Below, in pieces: positions 26,390 to 37,676 of a stretch of DNA of 64,000 bases; position 1 is the stretch's first letter; each line of letters begins with the position of its first letter. Source of the DNA: Silurus meridionalis. Its lineage: Eukaryota; Chordata; Actinopteri; Siluriformes; Siluridae. The DNA lies in NCBI RefSeq assembly GCF_014805685.1, contig NC_060892.1, positions 6,126,490 to 6,190,489 of the forward strand, written 5' to 3'. The notes beneath the pieces are model-generated. The model was not told where the DNA came from and made no database searches. It saw only the letters and a program-made list of their open reading frames with translations. Both the position numbers and the translations under genes were made by a program.

Positions 26390-27008
26390 AATGACCCAAA
26401 TGTCTTTTCCATGACACTCGCAATTAAACTCAGGTGCATCCTGTTTCCACTGATCATCCTTGAGATGTTTCTGCATCTTGACTGGAGTCCACCTGTGGTA
26501 TATTCAGCTGATTGGACATGGTTTGGGAAGACACACACCGGTCTATAGAAGTTCCCACAGTTAACATGTCAGAGCACAAACCAAGCCATGAAGTCAAAAG
26601 AATTGTCTGTAGACCTCCGAGACCAGACTGTATTGAGGCACAGATCTGGGGAAGTGGACAGAAAAATATCTGCAGCATTTAAGGTCCTATCGAGCACAGT
26701 GCCCTCAGTCATCCTTACATGGAAGAAGTTTGGAACCACCAGGACTCTTCCTAGAGAGGAGCCACCTGACCAAACTGCACGATCAGGGAAGAAGGGATTT
26801 AGTCAGGGAGGTGACCAAGAACCCGATGGTCACTCTGAAAAAGCTCCAGCGTTTCTCTGTAGAGAGAGGAGAACCTTCCAGAAGAACAACCATCTCTGCA
26901 GCACTCGGCATTGAGCAAGGGTTGTGAATGTGATTCATGTGATTTTCTTTTTTCGTTTTTATTTTTAATACATTTGCAAAGACTTCAAACAAACTTTTTT
27001 ATGTTGTC
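26390..27008 (+). mobile_element. Internally deleted Tc1-like transposon with transposase N-terminus
   Basis: 26588 onward reads MKSKELSVDLRDQTVLRHRS, then KKFGTTRTLPR, VREVTKNPMVTLKKLQRFSV and ERGEPSRRTTISAALG. These are the paired DNA-binding helix-turn-helix region of a Tc1-family transposase, split over two frames by a shift near 26760. After codon ISAALGIEQ the sequence jumps to the 3' noncoding end (TTTGCAAAGACTTCAAACAA). The whole catalytic domain is therefore deleted. Confidence 0.85.
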
Positions 27009-27825
27009 AAAGAAGGAAAGAGAAAAGGATGAGAGTGAAGGAGGAGGAGAGGAGAGCATAATGGAGAAGAAGAAGAGAGTGAGGGATGAAGAGATGAAGA
27101 GAAAGTGAAGGAGGAAGGGGCAGACGAGAGCAGGAGGAGAGAAGGATGCAGTATGATGGCTGTTTGAGGCTGGTTAGAACTTGAGACAAGAGCAATTAGT
27201 TAGAGAGGTGAAAGAGAGAGTGAAAGAAGGGAGGAAGAGAAGAGAGTGAGGGAGGAAGCAGAGGATGAGAGACAGGAGAAGGAGCAGAGGAGAGCCGGTG
27301 AGAACTGAGCAGAGCAGAGAGTGAGAGAAGTGAAAGAGAGCGTGGGGAGAAGGAGAATAAGAAAGTGAGGGAGGAAGAGGAGGAGAAGCAGGAGGGGAAA
27401 AGAGGAGTAAGTGAATGCGTGGAAAACAGGAGAGAAAATGAGAAGAGAGGAAGAGGATGAAAAGAAAAAGCTAGAGGGAGGGGCAGGAGGAAGAGAAGGA
27501 CCGAAAGAGAGGGAGGAGAGGCTGGTGAGAACTTGGGACAGAGCAGAGAGTAAGTGAGGAAGAAGAGGAGGAGAAGCATGAGGAGAAGGAAAGAATGTAA
27601 GAGACTGAAAGAGGAAGAGGAGAGAGAGAAGGAGAGAGGAGGGAGGAAGGAAGAAGAGAAGAAACAGGAGAAGAGAAGAGCAGGATGGTCGCTGTAGGAG
27701 GCCGTTTAGAGCGGAGAGGTGAAAGAGAAAGTGAGGGAGGATAAGAAGAAGAAAGATAGAGAGAGAGGGAGAGAGGTAAAGGAAGAGAAGAGAAGAGAAA
27801 AGAAGAGCAGGTTGTATGAGGCTGT
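27005..27825 (+). repeat. Purine-rich degenerate long-period tandem repeat
   Basis: About 800 bp that is overwhelmingly A and G (GAGGAAGAGG, GAGAAGAAGA and so on). A non-purine phrase of the type GAGGCTGGTGAGAACTTGGG ACAGAGCAGAG recurs near 27165, 27298, 27517, 27690 and 27815, marking units of about 110-230 bp. The opposite strand gives serine/leucine/proline-rich false open frames. Confidence 0.8.
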
Positions 27826-27967
27826 TGAGACCCCGGGGCAGAGCAGAGCGGTTTATGGTTTATTCTCTGATGTGACACGTTCCACTTCAACTCAACAAAC
27901 CCAATCATCTGCTCACTTACACTTTACAGCTGTGAGATTACATCAGACAGAGTTCTGTGCACACACA

Positions 27968-27973
27968 CTCACA

Positions 27974-28003
<30 letters not shown>
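27968..28003 (+). repeat. (CA)n; with (TG)n at 28218-28290 and (AT)n at 28461-28527
   Basis: Cluster of three dinucleotide arrays within 600 bp. 28066-28160 between them is unique. No gene seen in 27826-29000. Confidence 0.9.
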
Positions 28004-28009
<6 letters not shown>

Positions 28010-28220
28010 ACTGGTTTAAATAAACTATTTTACTGTTAATCGGAGCTGAAGTGCAGTTTGAGGAATGAGCCGCCGTTACGAGGGCAGAGGGAGAAGCGGT
28101 TACAACTACAGAAGCGCGACTGTGAACTTTGACCCTGAAAAGCAGTGGTTGCATAACACGGAGTGCCAGAACATGCTGTGCCCGAGGAGAAATATCACTT
28201 ATTTAACCACAAGAGCAATG

Positions 28221-28285
<65 letters not shown>

Positions 28286-28458
28286 TGAGTGAGTGTGTGT
28301 GTGAGTGTGTGCGCCTGCTCTTGTTGTTTTCTCACTCTTAACGTAACCATCACAGAGAGAAAGAGGAAACCACCGCAAACAGAGGCACGGGTTCTGTTTA
28401 TCACCTCACAGTGAAGCAAACAAGAGAAATACAGCAGCAAAATACAATAAAAAGGAAA

Positions 28459-28535
<77 letters not shown>

Positions 28536-29017
28536 CAAATAGTAAGAGAGAGCAAAGAAAAAGCAAACAATAAATGTTTTTGACAGGGGAAAAAGAACAT
28601 ATTAAGAATTTAAATCCAACTGGAGGAAAGAGAACAGAAAACAAGAAAAACAATTAAAGAAAATTAAAACGAGAATTTTTTTTTTAAAAGAAGAGAAGAA
28701 ACTTCTTCACACAAAAAAATAAACAAAAGAAAGAAAGAACACACAGGGTGCCAAAACTTCTAAACAAGTACAATGCTGTCAACTTCCGTCAGAGTTTATT
28801 ACAGTTTACGCTTAATTTTAATACATTAATGACACTGATATCAATATATTATTAAATATAATAAAAACTAATAAACATTATAAATATAATTTTTTTACTT
28901 ATGTAATTACAACATTTATATTGTATTCAACATTAACATCATATATTGGACATTACTAATGTCAATTTAATATCATTAAATTATATATTTTATGTCCCCA
29001 TTATTATTATATTATGC

Positions 29018-29160
29018 AGATGGTCCCCAAGATACGATGGTTCGATTTACGATTTTTTCGATCTTACAATGACAAAATTGTAAAAATATTTTAACATTTG
29101 AGAGACAGGCATTCGTAGCAGCGTATGCTCTGCCCACTGCCAAACACACACACACACACG
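29018..29160 (+). mobile_element. pogo/Tigger-like terminal fragment
   Basis: CAGATGGTCCCCAAGATACG followed by ATGGTTCGATTTACGA resembles the ends of Tigger-type elements (CAGnnGGTCCCCnA...TTACGA). It runs into CA and TA arrays (29138-29218) and no matching right end was found. Confidence 0.5.
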
Positions 29161-29162
<2 letters not shown>

Positions 29163-29221
<59 letters not shown>

Positions 29222-29373
29222 CAATCCTTTTTACGTGAGGAACATAGTTTAAATCTGAGTTCCTTCAGGACCGTAATAAGTGCCGGACCACAAGTTAGTT
29301 TAGTCTCCGCCTCGCACTTTCAGCACATTATTTTTATTATTAACTTGAAAACATGCACAACAATGGCAGGCAA

Positions 29374-29455
<82 letters not shown>

Positions 29456-29621
29456 TAAGTTAGCGCAGTGTCACTGTGGCTATTCACTCCGTACCCGAAA
29501 TAAAATTTGTTTGATTCATCTATGAAAACGTAAAAGAATCCATAGCGCTAGCATTGGATGGAAAGAATGAGGCATTTAGTAAAGTATGCTAAAATAAGTA
29601 AAACAGTTAAGTAGATCATAT

Positions 29622-29700
<79 letters not shown>
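29163..29700 (+). repeat. Two long (TA)n arrays and one (CA)n array
   Basis: (TA)n at 29163-29218 and 29379-29449, (CA)n at about 29624-29700. The unique intervals between them contain no gene. Confidence 0.9.
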
Positions 29701-29704
<4 letters not shown>

Positions 29705-30039
29705 CTGTATTACCACATGGGCTCTAACAAATGTAAACTAATTACATTTTCAATGTATTTAATTTTATTTTACTAATGCAATATGTGTCAATTTAATCAT
29801 TATAATTAAAGGTGCGTTGTATTAATTTGATTTATTCTACTTAATTTTTATATTATAATACATTATTTTATATATCATTTAACCCAAAAGGAATTTTAAT
29901 TAAAATTGTTTTATTATAGAAATGTAAATGTATAGACATATAAAAATGTAAAATATAGATGCTCACAAATATTAACAATAATAAACTGTTAATAAAGACG
30001 TCAAGCAATTTATGTTTTGCATTTCTTCCCCCCTAACTG

Positions 30040-30101
30040 TAACGAACTTAAAAACCAAGGTACGTACCGAATCGTGAATTTTGTGTATCGTTACACCCCT
30101 A
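30040..30101 (-). mobile_element. hAT-like end fragment
   Basis: Reverse complement starts TAGGGGTGTAACGATACACA and continues AATTCACGATTCGGTACG, a common teleost hAT terminal motif. The other end was not found; 29701-30039 is AT-rich. Confidence 0.55.
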
Positions 30102-30189
30102 ATATATACTGTATAGTTTATACACTAGGGAACCTTTAACGGCTCCATTATGCTAAATTATGAACAGTAATTTAAAAAATAACAAATAA

Positions 30190-30882
30190 CGATATTATAG
30201 CCCATACTGATCACCAGTTTCTGAAACTCCTGGGTAGACAATATATTTCTATGCTAGATCAAAAGAATTGGACAGTGAATAAGCAGAAGTTAGTTCTCTG
30301 GACAGATTTTTTGACATTTTTGTCTCTGAAGATGAACTTATATAAGGCTGAGAAAAGGAGAGAAAACGCTATCAGACTGTCTCACACCCACAATCAAACA
30401 TGGAGGTGGAAGCTTAATGGCTTGGGGACTTATTCTAGAAAATGAAAGGAATCCTGAACCAGCATTTCTACCATTCAATAATTCAACACTGTGGAATGGC
30501 CTGCCCAGTGACCGCACCTAAAACCTATTGAACTGCTCTTGGATAAAAGGGAGCACAAGTTCAGAAAGAAACCTCTACTTCAACTAGTGAAGAACAGCTT
30601 TGGCCATTTTTACCAGAGGCATGGCAAAGTATTTCAGACGAAAGTCCGCATGTCGAGTGAGTGCAAAGCTGTTATTCACGCTAAGGGAGGATTTTGCAAT
30701 GAAGATAAAGTGCAACATCTGGTAATTAATATATTTGTTTGGTCAAAGAAAATCTTCACAACATTAACTGACCTAGTTTGTTGCAATGAAACAAAAGGAA
30801 CACGCATGTGTCTCTCAAAATCCATAAAAGACTAGGTGTTTACAAACTTTCGTTCATTTCTGTTGGTCTGAGCCGAGTGTAT
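30190..30882 (+). pseudogene. Decayed Tc1-like transposase/element relic
   Basis: Frames between 30255 and 30450 contain pieces of the catalytic core: a TDF segment at the place of the first Asp block, KAEKRRENAIRLSHT, and, in a second frame, KHGGGSLMAWG. The right edge (30838-30882) reads GTGTTTACAAACTTTCGTTC, like a Tc1 end. Many stops and shifts. Family assignment is by motif only. Confidence 0.55.
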
Positions 30883-31733
30883 TAGAGTTCAACTGCCTGC
30901 AGGCTTCATCATCATCATCATCATCATCACTGAACTATTAACACACACTCGGGTCATTTCATTGCAGAAAAGCAATCAAATATTTTAGTGCAAGTGTAAC
31001 CAAAGTCGTCCTGAAGAGGAATCTCTCAGCACTTACTCACTCTCTCAGCTTCTGTAACAGGAGTGTGTGTGTGTGTGTGTGTGTGTGTGTTTAAAGCCAT
31101 TCCCCCTAAATTCACTCCACTCCTGCCATTGCATCATCCTCCAGAAACGGTGCTTGGCTTTTGTCAACACTTGTACAAACCCCTTCACCTGATCACATGA
31201 TGCAGTGTGAAGGACGAACGCGAGAGAATCGGATCTCCTCACTCTTAAACGAGCGGCCTGGCACCTGAACACCTCTCCCATGAGGTCACAATCTTTTTTC
31301 CACCTTCGTCTTGCTCTGGTAGGGTGGGGATTCTTTTCCCTAATTTACCCTAATTTACTTGTAGCCAATTCCCGGCCTCTGGTTTGATTTCCTCGGTCAC
31401 ACCCCAGTTAGCAGGTGGCGAGGGTGAAGGTGTGAGGTGTGAGGTCCGGTGACTGCATCTCCAGAACGCTACATGCAACTACGATCAGATATGAAGTAGA
31501 AGCAGTAGTCTTTGTTGATTGAAAAAAATTGGATTGTCGGCAAAAGTGCTGCGTTTCATCATTAAAGCCCCCTATACGCGTGCACACACACACACACACA
31601 AACACACACTCTCTCACTCCTGTTACAGCGCCACTTTGCATTGCAAATGTGTGTTTACTACCAGGGGAGTGTGTTATTCCATCAGCAAGGAAGAACACAT
31701 GCTAAGGAAATGTCACACTACACCACCATCAAG

Positions 31734-31764
<31 letters not shown>

Positions 31765-32493
31765 ACTCACAGGTGACACTTTACATGTTTAAGTGTTTTT
31801 GCTATTTAAAAAAAGCAGCATTTCTTCAAGAAGCTGAGGCTTTCCAGTTGCCTTAGAAAACACATCAACTTCAATTTGTTTACCTCAGTGAAGACGTACA
31901 CGTGGGTTATTACAGGAAACATAAGAAGAGGTCAATTTCCCTCAAACGTAACCACCTCGGCTTCAAGTCGGATATAGAATTGATTTACTTATTATTTTTT
32001 AAACAAACCGGCAACTACTTCCACATCGGACCTTCTGTGAGATGCCTTCAGATCAGAGAACAATGACAGCTCTGAGGGCTAAACTTGAGACTTTGTTTGT
32101 TTGGTCTAGTGTTTGATATATTGAAGAGATAAACGTAATCACCTGTACTGTGATTCGTCTGTATGTTGAACGCTGCTATATTCATTGGTGGATGAAGTAC
32201 ACAAACCATGTACTCGGTAAAATATATGTAAAAGTGCTTCTTTCAATTTTAACTTGAGTAAAAGTACAAAAGTATTTGCATTCAAATGTTACTAAGTATC
32301 TAAATGACTTTTATTATGGCTGTAATTTTCCTATGATCATTTTTGTTACAAGACTCTTTACTTAATCAACTCAGTTTATGTGGAAAAGACTCTGTTACTC
32401 TTACCACATCGATCTATTAATAGAATAATATTAATGAGTCAAACACTGATATCTATTCAAATTATTATGAGCCCAAAAAAATTTTTTTAACTA
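30883..32493. other. Unique sequence with short microsatellites
   Basis: (CAT)n at 30907-30929, (GT)n at 31062-31090, and CA runs at 31583-31602 and 31735-31760. No gene recognised. Confidence 0.5.
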
Positions 32494-33118
32494 CCGTATT
32501 TTCCGGACTATAAGCCGCTACTTTTTTCCCACGTTTTAAACTTATTTATGGATTTTTCCTGGGTTTTTCCTGGTTTCACAAACTTCAAGCCAAAAAACTG
32601 AGCACCAAAACATTAGAACAATGAAATTGCCGAATGGGTTCAGGCGAAGCAATGAAACGCTACTGTTTATATACAAGCCGTTGTAGCGCGTTGAGTCTGG
32701 GTGAAGGGAGAGCTCGCTAACTCCAGTTGCAACAGAAATCATATAAGCACAGACAGGTTTCCAAAACTCATGCTTTTTTATTTTTCTTGGCAACAGCGTT
32801 ACGGGTTAGTCAAAGAAACTTAGAAATGAGCATCAGAAAATAATAAGGACATATTGCTCAGTCTTGCACACATGCAGAAGTAGTGGAAAAAAGCGGCAGC
32901 AGGCTATTCCCAAAATGCCGCTCTGCTCTTAAAGGAGCCACAACATATTTCACCTGTTACACCGTGTAACAGACACTGTCTTTCGTTAAAGCCTGTGTAA
33001 AGTTCATTAGTTTCAGGTATAGACAGGTGCGGCTTATTTATGTTCAAAATAAAAATCTTTGTAAAATTCAGTGGGTGCGGCTTATATAAGAGTGCGCTTT
33101 ATAGTCTTGAAATTACGG
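32494..33118 (+). mobile_element. TA-flanked MITE-like element, CCGTATTTTCCGGACTATA family, copy 1
   Basis: 625 bp between TA dinucleotides (32492-32493 and 33119-33120). Ends CCGTATTTTCCGGACTATAA and, inverted, CCGTAATTTCAAGACTATAA. The TA duplication and end structure fit a Tc1/mariner/pogo-type non-autonomous element. The minus strand has an 83-codon frame starting MPRKIKKHEFWKPVCAYM that is also open in copy 2 but lacks a known domain. Confidence 0.8.
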
Positions 33119-34016
33119 TACTTCAAAAGAATCACCCAAAAAAAGCCCATGGATGTTGTAGCAAGTTAAGAGTCAGGAGTTTCTTCTATTATTTATTCCT
33201 CTCGAGATGTTCTGCTTGGTGTGGAACTGATGCTGAACTGTATGTTTGTGCTGAATAGATACCACTAAGAGGCATTTAAAACAAGTATTAAACAGAGCGA
33301 GCACTCGACCGTGGTTGGTGGATTGCAGCGTGTTTGACAGGTTAAGTTTTTATCCACTCATAAACAAAAAAGAAACAACTGATTTAGCAAAATGTGTTTG
33401 AGTAAAAAGTCAAATATTTGACTTTAAAATGTAGTGATGTTAAAGTAAAAGTCCCACCAAATGGCAATACTTCAGAAGCTTTTTTCACATATCTGTACAT
33501 TAATGAAGTACGTTAACGAATTATCTTTACTTCATTACTGTTCACCACTGCTTTTATTACAGTTCAGCCCTTTGATCAACTTGCAGGAGTTTTACAAATA
33601 AATATGAAATCTAGTTAGAAATATTTTTTGCTTATTTTTAAGGCTAAAACACTGGCGACTAACTTTTTTTGTGTCTATATTGCACGATATTGCAAAACGT
33701 GAAATACATCTTTTTTTTTCATGAGGTTTTTTTTTAACACAGAATTGATGTAAGGCAAAGTGTAAAACGGCAGCCTGCCAGACAGCATACATTTAATTTC
33801 TAAAAGTAATGGTTTCCTAATACAGTGACAGGATGGGGACAACTTGTATGAGCTGACAAAAACACGACAGGGTGATAATGTGACCAAAAAGTCACGTCGT
33901 ATGATGATTTTGTTGGGCAGCCATTAGCGTGTTTCATTTTCTTTACTTGATGATTTAAAGCACAAATTTTTTGGTCGCTATGGAAATAAGTCATCCATCA
34001 TGTCACAGTGGAAAGC

Positions 34017-34017
<1 letters not shown>
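33119..34017. other. Unique AT-rich stretch
   Basis: No gene or recognisable repeat. Confidence 0.5.
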
Positions 34018-34087
<70 letters not shown>

Positions 34088-34092
34088 TAGAT
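34018..34092 (+). repeat. (CAGA)n microsatellite
   Basis: About 17 tetranucleotide units ending in GATA variants, some 430 bp downstream of insr exon 2 in the gene's direction. 34093-34518 is unique intronic sequence. Confidence 0.95.
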
Positions 34093-34518
34093 AGAGAACT
34101 CAGTCTAACATGTATCTCTGGAGGAGACGGAACAAGACACATGAAGCAGAGGAACCTTGTTCATACACCAACAACTTCAAACTTTAACAACCCGGTTACC
34201 GGTGGATGCACTAGAAATGTTGGCTGTTTACGAGAAAAAAAGTAAATTTGTTTACTTTTTTTAACTTTTTTTTTTTTTTTTAACTAAATTTTATTTTTAT
34301 AGTCATCTGAAATGTATTTTTATATTTGTATTTGTATGTAATTTCAGCAATAAAAATGTTTTCTTAAAAGGAAACAAATTACTTGTTCATTTTAAAAGAC
34401 CCGTCTTATTTTCTCTTGTATGTTTCGTATTGCTCTTTAATAAAGATAAAGTACTTCTTATCCAATCACAGCCCTAGAGCATTCAAACCTAAAACACACA
34501 TGAAAAGGAAACACTCAC

Positions 34519-35067
34519 TTCTCTGGCAATATTCGTGGTTCCAGCAACGTTCTCCAAAATTGCCATTGATGGTGGTCTGGACACAAGTGATCTTTCCGGC
34601 GATGGTTCCAGGACAGATGTCGCCGCACTCGCGCTCGTTTTTGTTCAACACAATGTAGTTGTCCTCCACTGAGTCAATGATTTTGGACCAGTCGAGGGTG
34701 GAGAGGTAGCAGAGGTCAGGGTTCTTCTCCATGCGCACAGCACCACGAGTTATGTTCATCAGGCCATGCAGCCCCACCTCTTTCAGCTGCAGCATCTCGA
34801 AGATCACCAAGGCATAGTTGAAGAACAGGTTGTTGCCGCGGATGACCGTGAGGTTGGGGAACAGATCCCCCAGGCTCTCTAGACCATAGACGCGGAACAG
34901 CAGCAGGTAGTCAGTGATCATCACCAGCTTGGGGAAAGTCAGGCCACGGAAATCCTCAGCTCGAGTCTTGAACATGAGCAGGATCTTGAGGTGGCCCTCG
35001 ATCACAGTGCAGTTTTCAAGAGAGCGCAGGTTGGCCACGTCGTTCCGGATGTCTTTGCTGGAGCAGA
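34519..35067 (-). CDS. insr: Insulin receptor exon 2 (L1 domain and start of cysteine-rich region)
   Basis: A 549-bp exon in phase 1-1 (human INSR exon 2 is about this size with the same phases). Acceptor: pyrimidine-rich tract ending CAG at 35070-35068; donor GTGAGTG starting at 34518. It encodes 182 full codons beginning CSSKDIRND and ending CWNHEYCQR. The L1 leucine-rich beta-helix is nearly complete: [89 protein letters not shown]. The cysteine-rich region starts at ECGDICPGT. Insulin-contact positions known from human L1 (DIRN, the LLMF strand, the FRV strand, FFNYALV) are kept. [19 protein letters not shown] and GDICPGT match INSR rather than IGF1R. Sequons at NCT, NLT and NIT correspond to human N25, N78 and N111; the human N16 sequon (NNLT) is replaced by NDVANL. 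Teleosts carry insra and insrb; which one this is cannot be told here. No frameshift or stop is seen. Confidence 0.96.
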
Positions 35068-35100
35068 CTGAAGGAGGGGAGAAGAAGAGAAAGGTCAGGT
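35068..35100 (-). promoter_or_regulatory. Intron 1 acceptor and likely branch point of insr
   Basis: On the coding strand the intron ends with a run of C and T from about 35090 to 35071, then CAG (35070-35068). A CCTGAC motif upstream places a candidate branch-point A at 35095, 27 bases before the exon, a normal spacing. No AG lies between them. This is a well-formed acceptor independent of the large repeat array that starts about 90 bp further upstream. Confidence 0.7.
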
Positions 35101-35159
35101 CCTGACTTCAAAATTAATTGGGGTTTGGGGCGGAGCCAAAGAACACTGTGTATTTAAGC

Positions 35160-36290
35160 TATGAGTGTAAGTGAGTGTGAGAGTCTGTTAGAGAGTATAT
35201 GAGAGTGCGATTGAGTGTGTATGAGTGTGTGAGAGTAAACGAGAGTGCGAGTGAGTGTATGAGAGTGTGTGAGTGAGTGAATAAGAGTGCGAGTGAGTGT
35301 GAGAGTGTGTAAGTGAGTGAGTGAGTGAATGAGAGTGCAAGTGAGTGTGAGAGTGTGTGAATGAGAGTGCAAGTGAGTGTGTGAGAGTAAACGAGTGCGA
35401 GTGAGTGTGTGAGAGAGTGAATGAGAGTGCAGTGAGTGTGTGAGAGTGTGTGAGAGTGTGTGAGTGAGTGAATAAAAGTGCAGTGAGTGTGTGAGCGAGT
35501 GAATGAGAGTGCAGTGAGTGTGTGAGTGAGTGAATAAAAGTGTGTGTGAGTGTGTGAGCGAGTGAATGAGAGTGAGTGAGTGTGTGAGAGTGTGAGTGAG
35601 TGAATAAGTGTGAGTGTATGAGTGCGTGAATGAGAGTATGCGAGTGAGTGAACGAGTGTGTGAGTGAGTGAATGAGAGTGCAAGTGAGTGTGTGAGAGTA
35701 AACGAGTGCGAGTGAGTGTGAGAGTGTGTGAGTGAGTGAATAAGAGTGCGAGTGAGTGTGTGAGAGAGTGAATGAGAGTGCAGTGAGTGTGAGTGAGTGA
35801 ATGAGAGTGCAAGTGAGTGTGTGAGAGTGTGTGAATGAGAGTGCAAGTGAGTGTGTGAGAGTGTGAATGAGAGTGCAAGTGAGTGTGTGAGAGTGTGAAT
35901 GAGAGTGCAGTGAGTGTGTGAGAGAGTGTGAGTAAGTGAATAAAAGTGTGTGTGAGTGAGTGAGTGAATGAGAGTGCAGTGAGTGTGAGAGTGTGTGAGA
36001 GTGTGAGTGAGTGAATAAAAGTGTGTGTGAGTGTGTGAGCGAGTGAATGAGAGTGCAGTGAGTGTGTGAGTGAGTGAATAAAAGTGTGTGTGAGTGTGTG
36101 AGCGAGTGAATGAGAGTGCGAGTGAGTGTGTGAGAGTGTGTAAGTGAGTGAGTGAGTGAGTGAGTGAATAAGTGTGAGTGTATGAGTGCGTGAATGAGAG
36201 TATGCGAGTGAGTGAACGAGTGTGTGAGTGAGGAAGCGAGTGAAAGAGTACGAGTAAATGAACGAGTGTGTGAGTACAGAGTGTTTAAAC
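35160..36290 (+). repeat. GTGAGT-type satellite array, 1.1 kb, beside insr exon 2
   Basis: Almost entirely built from GAGTGAGTG, GTGTGAGAGTG, AATGAGAGTGCAAGTGAG and similar phrases, with longer local periods (for example 35560-35670 resembles 36100-36230). On the insr-sense strand it is CTCACTCACAC-like and contains essentially no AG from about 35190 to 36275. It begins about 90 bp upstream of the exon 2 acceptor. All large open frames here (up to 391 codons of Ser/His/Thr/Leu) are artefacts. Confidence 0.95.
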
Positions 36291-36351
36291 ATTTCACCTT
36301 CAAACTGTCTGTCAGAGGTCACAAACAAATACACAAAGGAATTTAAGGTAG

Positions 36352-36352
<1 letters not shown>

Positions 36353-36400
<48 letters not shown>
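36353..36400 (+). repeat. (GT)n microsatellite
   Basis: About 23 units. 36401-37465 is otherwise unique, with a CAGACAGA-rich stretch at 36865-37070, and shows no gene. A mixed GT and CA pair of arrays follows at about 37465-37543. Confidence 0.9.
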
Positions 36401-37503
36401 GCAATGACAAACAAGTGTTTAATCCCATACTTGTATCTTCATTAGTTTTGTGACTTTAACGAAGAAAGAAGTTCAAAGAGCCTGGCTCATCTCCTATATT
36501 TTAGGGAGGATGTTTTGCATATTTTATTGGACTGTTTCAATGTTCAACATGTGTGTGTGTGTTTGTGTCTACAAATTACACAGTCTAACACCTTTCCTCC
36601 TCTAAAACAAAATACACGTTTTCAGCCTTGGACCTGTGTGAGAGCTGCTTTGAATATCGGTGCGTTTGACTCGCTGCCAAAAGCCGCAGTATACAACAAC
36701 AACAGCAGCAGCAACAGCCCAAAAACACCAGGCTGCGGGACCTCATGCCTATTTACACTTTACACAAACAAATCACACAAATAAACCACAAAATAATAAT
36801 AAAGACAGCAAGCAAAAAAACAAATGAGCACAAAGAAAATATGGATCAGCAGATGTTGTCAAATAGACAAACAGACAGACAGACACACAGAGAAAACTAG
36901 AGAGACACAACGAACACTCGATAGACAGACAAATAAAAAATAAAAAAAATAAACAGAGAGAAATAGAAAGACAAACACACAGACCTGAACAGACAAACAG
37001 ACACAGCGAGACAAAAAGACAGACAGCCAGGTTGATGGATAGATGGAAAGACAGACAGACAGACAGACCAACAGAAACATGTTTTCTGATGATCCACACA
37101 AAGCAAACATATCTGAGTGAAAAGCAAATCAGCAGGCAGTGATGCATTCTGGGATAAAAATTTTCTCTAATGTTCTTAATCAATTTGAAGCTCCTTCCCC
37201 AGACTCCAGAACGCACATGGAAATGCTGCGCTTCTCTAATCTGCATGTTTAAACCACTCCCTCCTTACACTCCACATCCTGATGGGTCTGATGGCTTTCT
37301 GAAACAAAGGCTCTGACAGTCGAGCAGGATGGAGTAGGTTACATTTCTATAGTAACAGCTCCTACACAGGAAGCTGGAGGCAGACACTTCACCCTAACAC
37401 CTGGGACTCAAATACTTATCACACCTATACATCAGCCGAGTCGCAATTCCTCATGCACGTGTGGTGTGTGTGTTGTGTGCGTGTGTGTGTGTGTGTGTCG
37501 CGC

Positions 37504-37545
<42 letters not shown>

Positions 37546-37676
37546 ACCAACATTACTGATGGAAAGCATCTATTTATATTTTTCACTCCTAGTTAATTTT
37601 ATTACTACAAATGATCACAATAATACTAATACTAAAAAGAAGAAGAAGAAATGATAAGAAAAATAAAAAATAAGTA

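Noticed and set aside
32542..32793. MPRKIKKHEFWKPVCAYM frame as a host gene
   Set aside because: It lies inside a repeated MITE-like element and occurs again at 37999-38217; no domain recognised, so it is treated as part of the element.
34519..35067. IGF1R rather than INSR
   Set aside because: Although some positions ([11 protein letters not shown], the I-C join) resemble IGF1R, the [24 protein letters not shown] and GDICPGT segments are of INSR type.
35154..36334. Minus-strand open frames up to 391 codons rich in Ser, His, Thr and Leu
   Set aside because: All three minus frames stay open because the GTGAGT-type satellite rarely makes stop codons; the peptides are pure repeat translation.
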